Below, one piece after another: positions 54,487 to 62,961 of a stretch of 64,000 nt of DNA (positions are counted from its first letter, which is position 1; the number at the start of each line of letters is the position of its first letter). The DNA is taken from the NCBI GenBank assembly GCA_002332905.1, contig DDAM01000041.1, forward strand, positions 42,595 through 106,594. The letters are read 5' to 3'. The DNA is from Firmicutes bacterium UBA2058. GTDB taxonomy: Bacteria > Bacillota > Clostridia > Tissierellales > Sedimentibacteraceae. A model generated the notes under the pieces. The model made no database searches. It was not told the DNA's origin and saw only the letters and a program-made list of their open reading frames with translations. A program made the translations under genes and the position numbers.

Positions 54487-55527
54487 ATGAGTAGTGAAAG
54501 AATATTAGAAGTTAAAAATTTAAATGTGTCGTTTAATACTTATGCTGGGGTTTCCCAAGCTGTTAGAGGTGTAGACTTTTATTTAAATAAAGGAGAAACT
54601 CTTGCAATCGTTGGAGAATCCGGATGTGGTAAAACTGTTACATCAAAAGCAATTATGGGGCTTTTACCAACACCTCAGTCAATTATAGATAAAAAGGTTT
54701 CGGAGATAAACTTTAATGGAAAAAATCTACTTGACCTAAATGAAAATGAAATGTCAAAGGTAAGAGGAAGACAAATATCAATGATATTTCAAGATCCAAT
54801 GACTTCATTAAACCCAACTATGAAAATTGGGGATCAAATTGCTGAAAGTATAGTTATACATGATAAAAAGTCTTTAAGAGAGGCTAGAGAACAAGCTTTG
54901 GAAATGCTTGAACTTGTAAAAATACCAAATGCTAAACAAAGATTAAATCAATATCCATTTGAGTTTTCGGGAGGAATGAGACAAAGAGCAATGATTGCCA
55001 TTGCACTTGCTTGTAATCCACAGGTTCTAATAGCAGACGAGCCAACTACTGCGCTCGATGTTACTATTCAAGCTCAAATTATGGACTTAATAGGAACTTT
55101 GCAAAAAAAATTAAACACTGGAGTAATATTAGTAACACATGATTTGGGAGTTGTTGCAAGTGTGGCAGATAGAATACAAGTTATGTATGCTGGTAAGGTT
55201 GTTGAAAGAGGTACTGTAGATGAAATTTTCTACAATCCAAAGCATCCTTATACATTAGCTTTATTAAGATCAGTGCCTAAATTAAGCACAAACAACAAAG
55301 AAGAGTTATACTCACTAACTGGAACACCTCCAGATTTAATTAATCCACCTGTTGGTTGTCCATTTGCTGCTAGATGCGAGTATGGCATGGAGGTTTGTAG
55401 AGTAAAATTCCCACAAACTAATGTATTTTCTAGTACTCAAGAGTGTTCTTGTTGGTTACACGATTCTAGAGCAGATAAGACAGGAATACCTGAAATATTA
55501 CTAAAGGGGGATTCAAATGTCAAATAA
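54487..55527 (+). CDS. Peptide ABC transporter ATPase OppD (set 1)
   Basis: A 346-aa ATPase: Walker A GESGCGKT near residue 43, Q-loop FQDPMTSLNP, signature FSGGMRQR, Walker B LIADEPTTALD, and the C-terminal oligopeptide-transporter extension with a Cys cluster (PVGCPFAARCEYGMEVC) that in this family can hold an Fe-S cluster. Overlaps the next gene by 11 bp. Confidence 0.93.
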   Translation: MSSERILEVKNLNVSFNTYAGVSQAVRGVDFYLNKGETLAIVGESGCGKTVTSKAIMGLLPTPQSIIDKKVSEINFNGKNLLDLNENEMSKVRGRQISMIFQDPMTSLNPTMKIGDQIAESIVIHDKKSLREAREQALEMLELVKIPNAKQRLNQYPFEFSGGMRQRAMIAIALACNPQVLIADEPTTALDVTIQAQIMDLIGTLQKKLNTGVILVTHDLGVVASVADRIQVMYAGKVVERGTVDEIFYNPKHPYTLALLRSVPKLSTNNKEELYSLTGTPPDLINPPVGCPFAARCEYGMEVCRVKFPQTNVFSSTQECSCWLHDSRADKTGIPEILLKGDSNVK

Positions 55528-56488
55528 TAAAGATAAAGAAATATTAATTCAAGTTAAAGATTTAAAAAAATATTTTAAAGTTGGACGTAATCAAGTACTT
55601 AAGGCAGTTGATGGTGTTAGCTTTAATATATATAAAGGTGAAACTTTAGGTCTTGTTGGAGAGTCTGGTTGCGGAAAAACTACATGTGGTAAAACAGTTA
55701 TGGGCTTATATGATGCAACAGAAGGTGAAGTGCTTTTCAACGGAGTTGATATTCATAAATTAGGCAAAAAAGAGAAAAAAGAATTTACAAAAAGTGCTCA
55801 AATTATATTCCAAGATCCATATTCTTCACTTAATCCAAGGATGACAGTAGGGGATATAATTGGAGAAGGAATAGATATTCATAAACTATACTCAGGTGAA
55901 CAAAGACAAGATAAAATTTATGAACTACTTACAACTGTAGGACTTAACAAAGAGCATGCTTCAAGATTTCCTCATGAATTTTCAGGAGGACAAAGACAGC
56001 GTATAGGTATTGCAAGAGCATTAGCTATAGAACCTAATTTTATAGTATGTGATGAGCCAATTTCAGCACTTGACGTTTCTATTCAAGCTCAGGTAGTTAA
56101 CCTGTTAATAGAATTGCAAAGAAAGAAAAATTTAACATATTTATTTATAGCACATGACCTATCAATGGTAAAGCATATTTCAGATAGAGTTGGTGTTATG
56201 TATTTAGGAAGTTTAGTTGAATTTACAACAAGTGATATGTTATATGATAATCCAATGCATCCATATACGAAGGCGTTATTATCAGCGATTCCTATAGCAG
56301 ATCCTAATTCTGAAAAACAGAAGCGAAGAATACCAATAGAAGGCGAGATTCCTAGCCCTATTAATCCTAAGCCTGGTTGTAAATTTGCATCAAGATGTAG
56401 TGAAGCAAAGGATATTTGTAAAAAAGAGATGCCAAAGCTTGTTGAGGTTTCAAAAGAACACTTTGTAGCATGTCATTTAATTAAGTAA
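55517..56488 (+). CDS. Peptide ABC transporter ATPase OppF (set 1)
   Basis: A 323-aa partner of OppD: Walker A GESGCGKT, signature FSGGQRQR, Walker B IVCDEPISALD, C-terminal extension PGCKFASRCSEAKDIC. Start after aaggggg, overlapping the OppD gene. Confidence 0.93.
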   Translation: MSNNKDKEILIQVKDLKKYFKVGRNQVLKAVDGVSFNIYKGETLGLVGESGCGKTTCGKTVMGLYDATEGEVLFNGVDIHKLGKKEKKEFTKSAQIIFQDPYSSLNPRMTVGDIIGEGIDIHKLYSGEQRQDKIYELLTTVGLNKEHASRFPHEFSGGQRQRIGIARALAIEPNFIVCDEPISALDVSIQAQVVNLLIELQRKKNLTYLFIAHDLSMVKHISDRVGVMYLGSLVEFTTSDMLYDNPMHPYTKALLSAIPIADPNSEKQKRRIPIEGEIPSPINPKPGCKFASRCSEAKDICKKEMPKLVEVSKEHFVACHLIK

Positions 56489-56526
56489 AAATCGTTTTTA
56501 GTAGTATATATAACCGATTTTTAGGT
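56487..56526 (+). terminator. Hairpin between oppF and the binding-protein gene
   Basis: aaaaatcg (56487-56494) pairs with cgattttt (56515-56522), with a T-rich segment after it. It could partly terminate or stabilise the mRNA end upstream of the abundant binding protein. Confidence 0.45.
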
Positions 56527-56572
56527 TTTATAGTCTATTAAGATAAATTGGCTAAATTACAAGGAGGACAAT

Positions 56573-58327
56573 ATGATAAGATTAAAAAAAGCCTTAGCCT
56601 TAACTTTAGTTGCAACAATGTGCTTAACTGCATTTACAGGTTGCGGCAATGATTCAAAAGGAGATCCAAACACTCCAAATTCAAATGAGCAAAACAACAA
56701 TGGTACTGATTCTGGTGAAAAAACACCAGATGAGAAAATACCAGATGAAAAACAAGAATTTACTTTCAGTAGTGCAAGTGCTGTATTAGGACTAAACCCG
56801 ATGATTAATACAACAGCTCCTGATAACGGTGCACATGAGTTGATTTTAGAAACATTAGTTGCAGATGTTGCGGATGAAAATGGAAATTCAATGATTAAAG
56901 CTGCTGCTGCAGAGTCTTGGGATATCAGTGAAGATGGAACAGTATATACATTTAAAATAAGAGAAAATTCTGTATGGAATGATGGTGTTCCAGTAACAGC
57001 AAATGACTTTGTATATACATTTAAAATGATGGCTACACCAAAAACAGGTTCTACTAATGCTTGGTTATTTGATGGAGTTATCAAAAACTTTAATGAAGCT
57101 TTATATAGTGATGGAAATCCTGAAGATATTGGAGTAAAAGCTATTGATGAAAAAACTGTAGAATTTACACTGGTTAAACCATATAGTTATTTCTTAGATT
57201 TACTTACAGGTGCTAAACCAGTTAGACAAGACAAATATGAGGAGTGGGGAGATTCTTACGGATCATCATTTGATAAGGTTGTAATGAATGGACCATTTGT
57301 TATAGAAAGCTGGAGCCAAAACGTTCAAATGACTTTAGTTAAAAATGAAAAGTATTGGGATGCTGATAATGTAAAACTTCAGAAAATTAACAGAAAGGTT
57401 ATCCAAGATACAGCTACATCAGTTCAAGCGTTATTAGCTGGTGAAATCGATGTTATAAATACAAACGACCCAGATTGGCAAAAAGTTATAAATGATGATG
57501 GAAGATTTAAACAAATAATAACTCCTGGAAATGCTCCTGAGTTCTTAGGATTTAACTGTAATAATAAATACTTTAAAAACAGTAAAATAAGACTTGCATT
57601 TTCATTAGCAATTGATAGAGAAAAATTAAATAGTGATGTTAATAATGATCAATGTACACCATTATACTCATTAATGCCATCAGTAACAAATGTTGGAGAT
57701 GAACTTTATAGTGAAAGAGTAGATGGTAAAAACGATATTGTAAAAACACTTCAAGATAAATATCCTGATCCAAAAGCTCTTTTAATAGAAGGACTTAAAG
57801 AAGAAGGATTAGATCCAGATCCATCTAAGATGGAAGTTAGATATGCAACTAGAGGTACTACTGAGTTTAGTAAGAAATTAGCTGAATGGTTATTACAAAC
57901 TTGGGAAGAAACTTTAGGTGTTAGAATTACTATAGATATGATGGAATGGAACATCATGTGGGACAAAGTAAATGCTGGAGATTATGATATTAGTACTGCA
58001 GGTTGGGGACCATATTACAACGATCCAAACGCATTATTACAAATATATGATCCAGTTGATGGATACTTCAATAGCTCAAAATCTGGTTGGACAGGAAAAG
58101 ATGCTGATAAGTACCATGAATTATTAGTTCAAGCTTCAAACGAAACAGATAATCAAAAAAGAGCTGAATTATTCTTACAAGCTGAAGAATTATTAGTTGG
58201 AACAGGTGTTATAGTACCTACATTTGTATTTAATTCAAACACTTTCTTAGCTAATTATGTAGAAGGATACTATATAACTCCTCACTCAGCTACAGATTAC
58301 ACTAATATTTATACTTCAGGAAAATAG
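56573..58327 (+). CDS. Peptide-binding lipoprotein OppA (set 1)
   Basis: A 584-aa solute-binding protein (SBP family 5). Signal peptide with lipobox TAFTGC, lipidated at C24, then a low-complexity Asn/Pro/Asp/Glu linker (about 25-60), then the folded domain (ILETLVADVADENG, WSISEDGTVYTFKIR-like segment WDISEDGTVYTFKIR, LAFSLAIDREKL). Captures peptides outside the membrane. Strong aaggagga site. It is the only binding protein seen for the two transporter sets. Confidence 0.92.
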   Translation: MIRLKKALALTLVATMCLTAFTGCGNDSKGDPNTPNSNEQNNNGTDSGEKTPDEKIPDEKQEFTFSSASAVLGLNPMINTTAPDNGAHELILETLVADVADENGNSMIKAAAAESWDISEDGTVYTFKIRENSVWNDGVPVTANDFVYTFKMMATPKTGSTNAWLFDGVIKNFNEALYSDGNPEDIGVKAIDEKTVEFTLVKPYSYFLDLLTGAKPVRQDKYEEWGDSYGSSFDKVVMNGPFVIESWSQNVQMTLVKNEKYWDADNVKLQKINRKVIQDTATSVQALLAGEIDVINTNDPDWQKVINDDGRFKQIITPGNAPEFLGFNCNNKYFKNSKIRLAFSLAIDREKLNSDVNNDQCTPLYSLMPSVTNVGDELYSERVDGKNDIVKTLQDKYPDPKALLIEGLKEEGLDPDPSKMEVRYATRGTTEFSKKLAEWLLQTWEETLGVRITIDMMEWNIMWDKVNAGDYDISTAGWGPYYNDPNALLQIYDPVDGYFNSSKSGWTGKDADKYHELLVQASNETDNQKRAELFLQAEELLVGTGVIVPTFVFNSNTFLANYVEGYYITPHSATDYTNIYTSGK

Positions 58328-58352
58328 TACAAAAAAATAATTTTAGAAAATG

Positions 58353-58391
58353 TAATAAGGGGGCTTTTGTAAAAAAGCACCCTTGTTATTA
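58353..58391 (+). terminator. Terminator after oppA
   Basis: aataagggggctttt pairs with aaaagcacccttgttatt with one bulge/mismatch, followed by a T/A-rich tail. Confidence 0.8.
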
Positions 58392-58406
58392 TTTAGAAAG
58401 AGAAAA

Positions 58407-58492
58407 GCGTGAAAAAAGACATTCACGCTATGGAAAAATCATAAAACGATTTTTCATTTCTTTGTAATGCCACTTAGTGGCATAATGGGAGG
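58407..58492 (+). repeat. Hairpin repeat, full form, before amidohydrolases
   Basis: Three perfect hairpins: gcgtgaa/ttcacgc (58407-58428), gaaaaatc/gatttttc (58433-58455) and atgccac-tta-gtggcat (58467-58483), then aatgggagg, which is the ribosome-binding site of the next gene. It is the clearest copy of the family. Confidence 0.75.
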
Positions 58493-58497
58493 ATAAT

Positions 58498-59613
58498 ATG
58501 ATAATATTAAAAAATGGTAATGTTCATATAGGAAACGGTGAAGTTTTAAGTAATTATGACATTATGGTTGAAAATAATATAATTAAAAAAGTAGGTCAAA
58601 ATTTACAATGTGATGGTGCAGGAGTAATAGATGTAACTGGTAAAGAGGTTTTTCCTGGCTTTATAGACCCTATTTCATCAATAGGTGCAATGGGAATTCC
58701 AACATCTTATATGGATAATCAAGAAGCAACTGATGCACTGACACCTGAATTAAATATAAGATACAGTGTTGATCCAGATGAGATAAGCATGCAAAAGTTT
58801 TACTTAAGTGGAATTACAACAATTGGATTATCACCTACAAACTCTAATGTTATGGGTGGACAAGTTGCTGTATTTAAGACACCTGCATTTAAATATAGTG
58901 AAAGATACTTAAGGGAAAAAGTAGTCTTAAAGTGCAGTGTAACTGATACCGTAAGAGATACTTATGGCAAGAAGGATATACTTCCTAAAACAAAAATGGG
59001 AGTATTCAATATATTAGAAAATGCTTTACATAGTATTTCTGTAACAGATGTAAAAGATTACGATGATAAGCAAAAAATTATCAAAAAGGTAGTAGATGGT
59101 GAAATGCCAATATTCATAGCTGCAATTACTAAACATGAAATAGAAGGCTTGATTCATCTATTAAAGCAATATGAAAAGATAAAGTATTATGTAACAGATG
59201 CATTTGAGTATGATAGATGTGTAGATAGTCTAGCAGAAAATGCTGAGGGAGTTATATTTGGCAATGTTACAAATCTTTCAGCAACAGGTAGATATAATGT
59301 TGATTTATCAAAGGTTCAGACATTACTTAATAGCAATAAGCTAGTAAGCTTCACTACAACAGCTAAAGGGTATTCTGAAGGCAGAGAGGTTTATTTATGG
59401 GATGCTATTGAAATGTATAAAGCAGGTATAGAAGCTGAAGATATAGTAAAAATGATGACCTCATACCCAGCCAAAATGCTAGGTGTAGATGATGTTATTG
59501 GAACAATAGAGGAAGGCAAGCATGCAGATATAATTGTATACTCAAATAATCCTATAAAAACCTATGATGCAAGAGTAGAGGTTTGCATTGTAAATGGAAG
59601 GAGTGTACTATAA
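58498..59613 (+). CDS. Amidohydrolase-like protein lacking metal site
   Basis: A 371-aa protein of the imidazolonepropionase/dihydroorotase-type amidohydrolase superfamily, with the N- and C-terminal beta-sandwich (IILKNGNVHIGNGE, GTIEEGKHADIIVYSNNP). The HxH metal motif after beta-strand 1 is missing: the usual PGLIDAHxH is PGFIDPISSIGA. Other His ligands are not evident. It is probably inactive alone and may pair with the intact paralogue encoded 1 bp downstream. It starts directly after the hairpin repeat. Confidence 0.78.
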   Translation: MIILKNGNVHIGNGEVLSNYDIMVENNIIKKVGQNLQCDGAGVIDVTGKEVFPGFIDPISSIGAMGIPTSYMDNQEATDALTPELNIRYSVDPDEISMQKFYLSGITTIGLSPTNSNVMGGQVAVFKTPAFKYSERYLREKVVLKCSVTDTVRDTYGKKDILPKTKMGVFNILENALHSISVTDVKDYDDKQKIIKKVVDGEMPIFIAAITKHEIEGLIHLLKQYEKIKYYVTDAFEYDRCVDSLAENAEGVIFGNVTNLSATGRYNVDLSKVQTLLNSNKLVSFTTTAKGYSEGREVYLWDAIEMYKAGIEAEDIVKMMTSYPAKMLGVDDVIGTIEEGKHADIIVYSNNPIKTYDARVEVCIVNGRSVL

Positions 59614-59614
59614 T

Positions 59615-60769
59615 ATGAAAAAAATATTAATAAAAAATGCTAATGCATATACTATGCTTGCAGATGATAAGGAGTTCTTTAAGGGAGATATATTATTAGA
59701 AGATGGCAAAATTAAGGCGATGGAGTCTCAAATCAACGATTCAGATGCTGAGATAATTGATGCTAGCGGTTTAGTTGTATTGCCTGGACTTATAGATGCA
59801 CACTCACATGTTGGTCTGTTTGATTTCAATACTGATGCAGGTAATGATGATGCAAATGAAATGACAAGCCCAAATACACCAGCTATAAATGCACAATATA
59901 GTACAGATGCAACTGCAAGAGAGTTTAAATTCTATTATCAAAATGGTATAACATCGGTTCTATTAACACCAGGCAGTGGTAATGTAATTTGTGGTTTGCC
60001 TTTTGCTGCAAAAACATATGGAGATAATATATTTGATATGACTATAAAAGCTCCTTGCGCTCTTAAAATTGCTTTTGGTGGCAATCCTAAAAACACGTGG
60101 GGTCATAAAGGTAGAATGCCGATGACTAGAATGGGTGTAGCTTATGTGTTAAGAGATATACTAAATAGAGCCAAAGATTATATGGAAAAAAAGGACAGTG
60201 GAGAAAATCCTAAATATGATGCTGACCTAGAAGCTATAATACCTGCACTTAGAAATGAAATTCCATTTAAGATGCATTGTACACAATACGATATGCTTAC
60301 GGCTATTGAAATAGCAAAGGAATTTGGAGTTCATTTTTCTCTTGAACACGCTTGGGGTGCAACTGACTATATAGATGAAATAGTTGAGAGTGGCTGTGAT
60401 ATATGTTATGGACCAATTGCAACATATAGAACTGGAGCAGGAGAAAGAAGAAAAATTGATGTTGAGTCTGTAAAGGAACTAGATGATAGAGGAGTAAATG
60501 TTGCGCTTGTTACAGATGCACCTATTTTAAGTGTAGAAACACTTATAAATCATGTTGGAGAAGCGGTTAGAGAGGGCGTAAAAATTAATAGAGCTCTTAG
60601 AATGGTAACTATAAATGCAGCACGTGTATTAGGTGTAGAAGATAGACTAGGCACTTTAGAGATTGGAAAAGATGCTGATATAGCAATTTTTAAAGGTACA
60701 CCAGGACTAGATACAAATGCAAAAACAATTTTTACAATTATAAATGGTGAACTAGTATATAGATACTAA
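59615..60769 (+). CDS. Amidohydrolase with intact metal site
   Basis: A 384-aa paralogue of the preceding protein with the metal ligands in place: LPGLIDAHSHVG (HxH), FKMHCTQ, FSLEHAWG and the catalytic Asp in VTDAPIL. The beta-sandwich ending GTLEIGKDADIAIFKG is typical. It probably hydrolyses a cyclic amide or a dipeptide-like substrate; lying between two peptide transporter sets favours a peptide or amino-acid derivative. The ATG at 59615 follows ggaaggag; a reading from 59594 overlaps the upstream gene and its ribosome-binding site. Confidence 0.85.
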   Translation: MKKILIKNANAYTMLADDKEFFKGDILLEDGKIKAMESQINDSDAEIIDASGLVVLPGLIDAHSHVGLFDFNTDAGNDDANEMTSPNTPAINAQYSTDATAREFKFYYQNGITSVLLTPGSGNVICGLPFAAKTYGDNIFDMTIKAPCALKIAFGGNPKNTWGHKGRMPMTRMGVAYVLRDILNRAKDYMEKKDSGENPKYDADLEAIIPALRNEIPFKMHCTQYDMLTAIEIAKEFGVHFSLEHAWGATDYIDEIVESGCDICYGPIATYRTGAGERRKIDVESVKELDDRGVNVALVTDAPILSVETLINHVGEAVREGVKINRALRMVTINAARVLGVEDRLGTLEIGKDADIAIFKGTPGLDTNAKTIFTIINGELVYRY

Positions 60770-60834
60770 CTGAGATTAGATTTGGAAGTTAATTACAGAC
60801 TAAAATTGAGACAAAACACCATAATCAATACAAT

Positions 60835-60857
60835 AAGTGCTTAAAAAAAGTACAAAA
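60835..60857 (+). promoter_or_regulatory. Putative activator-binding site (copy 2)
   Basis: aagtgcttaaaaaaagtac plus aaaa, 20 of 23 positions identical to 51248-51270, and a partial dyad (gtgctt/aagtac). It lies about 125-145 bp before the -24/-12 promoter at 60981. Confidence 0.6.
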
Positions 60858-60868
60858 CAAAAATCAGA

Positions 60869-60910
60869 GGAGTTTAATTTTATTTAAATGGGAATTAAAT
60901 TCCTTTTTTT
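60869..60910 (+). terminator. Terminator after amidohydrolase genes
   Basis: ggagtttaatt (60869-60879) pairs with aattaaattcc (60893-60903, one G-T pair) and is followed by seven T. It lies between the putative enhancer site and the sigma-54 promoter. Confidence 0.85.
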
Positions 60911-60980
60911 ATGTTCAAATTTGAAGTAAAACGTTAACAAGAAAATATAAAAAATATCAATAAATATACCAAAAATATAT

Positions 60981-60996
60981 TGGTATGGTAATTGCA
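60981..60996 (+). promoter_or_regulatory. Sigma-54 promoter of the second opp operon
   Basis: TGGTAT-N5-TTGCA (60981-60996) keeps the invariant GG and GC of the -24/-12 consensus at the right spacing, 59 bp before the oppB start. The 285-bp gap 60770-61054 holds the terminator, the upstream motif and this promoter; no gene is convincing in it. Confidence 0.8.
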
Positions 60997-61054
60997 TTTA
61001 AAAATATATGTTATAAAAATTCATTACTAAAAAAGATATATTTGGAGGAGTTGT

Positions 61055-61981
61055 ATGGCAAAATTTATTTTGAAAAGGCTAGGTTATGCGATAATTTCGT
61101 TGCTTATAATAACCACTTTATCATTCTTTATTATAAGCATGAAACCTGGCGATCCAATTGCTGCAAAAGTTAATCAGTTACCAGAGTCGGCAAAGGTTAT
61201 CCTTGAAGAAAAATACGGACTTAATGAACCCATGTATGTTAGATATTTTTCTTATATGAAGAATTTATTAACTAAATTCGATTTAGGTTCATCAGTGATT
61301 TATGATGGAAGAAATGTAAACATGCTATTAAAAACTGCGGCATTAGTTTCAGCTAAAATAGGAGGACTCGCAGTAATCATACAGGTAGTTATAGGTGTGC
61401 TTTTGGGTATGCTGTGCGGTCTTAATAGAGGAAGATTTTTAGACAGGCTTATAAGTGTTTTAATTGTATTTGCAATATGTATACCGGCATTTGTATTTTG
61501 TGCATTATTACAGTATTACATTGCATTTAAATTTAAATTAGCTCCAATACTTGGATGGGGAAAATGGCAACATTTTATTTTGCCAGTAGCTGCTTATTCA
61601 ATACCAGGTATCGCTACATACTCTAAATATATGAGAAATAGTACAATTTCAGTATTAAATGAGGACTACATTGAGACTGCTAAAGCAAAAGGAGTTGGAA
61701 AAACAAGATTAGTATTCAAACATGTTTTTCGAAATGCAATTTTACCTATAGTTACTATGGTTCCAGTTGCAATTGGCAATATATTTGGGGGAGCTATGGT
61801 TATAGAAAACTTTTTCTCTGTACCTGGTATGGGCCAACATTATGTAAAAGCTGTTTCTGATACTGACTCATTAATGATTTTAGGTATGACTGTATTTTTT
61901 GCGTTTACATATATCGTATCATTATTCTTTGTTGACATTTTATATGGACTAGTTGACCCAAGAATAAGATTAGCAGATTAG
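61055..61981 (+). CDS. Peptide ABC transporter permease OppB/DppB (set 2)
   Basis: A 308-aa six-helix permease, clearly paralogous to 52573-53508 (FILKRLGYAIISLLII, MKPGDPIAAKVNQLPE, EAA loop IETAKAKGVGKTRLVFKHVF). ttggaggag precedes the ATG. First gene of the second sigma-54-linked set. Confidence 0.92.
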   Translation: MAKFILKRLGYAIISLLIITTLSFFIISMKPGDPIAAKVNQLPESAKVILEEKYGLNEPMYVRYFSYMKNLLTKFDLGSSVIYDGRNVNMLLKTAALVSAKIGGLAVIIQVVIGVLLGMLCGLNRGRFLDRLISVLIVFAICIPAFVFCALLQYYIAFKFKLAPILGWGKWQHFILPVAAYSIPGIATYSKYMRNSTISVLNEDYIETAKAKGVGKTRLVFKHVFRNAILPIVTMVPVAIGNIFGGAMVIENFFSVPGMGQHYVKAVSDTDSLMILGMTVFFAFTYIVSLFFVDILYGLVDPRIRLAD

Positions 61982-62000
61982 TACGATGGGAGGATAAATA

Positions 62001-62957
62001 ATGAGCGAAAAAATTATGATTAATGAAAATATAGAGAATGATATTGTACTAACTGATGAGTTGTGCGAAGTAATAGGTACAAAAGGCTTAGATGCTGAAA
62101 AAATAAGCAAACCAAGTTTAACATTTTGGCAGGATGTATGGAGACGATTTAGAGGAAATCCTTTGGCAATGATTGGTTTAGCAATAATTTCTGTGGTTAT
62201 ATTGCTAGTTATTTTTGGACCAATTATATCAGGAAAAGATTATGAATTTATAAATTATGAGGTAAAAAATCTAAAGCCAAATGCAGAATATTGGTTTGGT
62301 ACAGATGAAATGGGCAGAGATATATTTACTAGAGTATGTGTAGGTGGACAAATTTCAATTATTATAGGTATATCGTGTACATTGGTAAGTTTTATTATCG
62401 GGACAGTATTTGGAGGATTAGCAGGCTTTATAGGTGGTAAGGTTGATGATTTAATAATGAGAGTAGTTGAAATTATAGGTAGTATTCCTTACTTAGTGTT
62501 GGTTATTATATTATCATTTTTACTTGGACGCTCTCTTGCTTCACTAGTATTTGCCTTAACATTAACATCATGGATTGGTACAACCAGGGTTGTAAGAGGA
62601 CAAATATTACAGATAAAAAATCAAGATTTTGTTGCAGCAGCTAAAGCTTTAGGTGCAAATACAAAAAGAATTATTATAAAGCATTTGTTACCAAATACAT
62701 TAGGTGTAATAATGGTTAACATTACTTTATCAGTACCTGGATTTATCTTTTCTGAATCATTTTTAAGCTATATAGGACTTGGAGTTAGACCACCAAAAAC
62801 AAGCTGGGGTGCATTAGCATCACTATATCAAGGTCAGCTAATGTTTCATCCATATCAATTGTTTTTTCCATGTGTATTCATAATCCTTACAGTTTTATCA
62901 TTCCATTTGGTTGGTGATGGATTAACAGATGCACTTGATCCAAAACTAAGGAGGTAA
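62001..62957 (+). CDS. Peptide ABC transporter permease OppC/DppC (set 2)
   Basis: A 318-aa permease, paralogue of 53524-54477, with WRRFRGNPLAMIGLAIIS, WFGTDEMGRDIFTRV and the EAA loop FVAAAKALGANTKRIIIKHL. The start follows gggagga. It ends 4 bp before the next gene. Confidence 0.92.
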   Translation: MSEKIMINENIENDIVLTDELCEVIGTKGLDAEKISKPSLTFWQDVWRRFRGNPLAMIGLAIISVVILLVIFGPIISGKDYEFINYEVKNLKPNAEYWFGTDEMGRDIFTRVCVGGQISIIIGISCTLVSFIIGTVFGGLAGFIGGKVDDLIMRVVEIIGSIPYLVLVIILSFLLGRSLASLVFALTLTSWIGTTRVVRGQILQIKNQDFVAAAKALGANTKRIIIKHLLPNTLGVIMVNITLSVPGFIFSESFLSYIGLGVRPPKTSWGALASLYQGQLMFHPYQLFFPCVFIILTVLSFHLVGDGLTDALDPKLRR

Positions 62958-62961
62958 TGAT

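Noticed and set aside
60985..61173. A 62-codon open frame before oppB set 2
   Set aside because: It overlaps the sigma-54 promoter and the oppB start in another frame and has no protein features.
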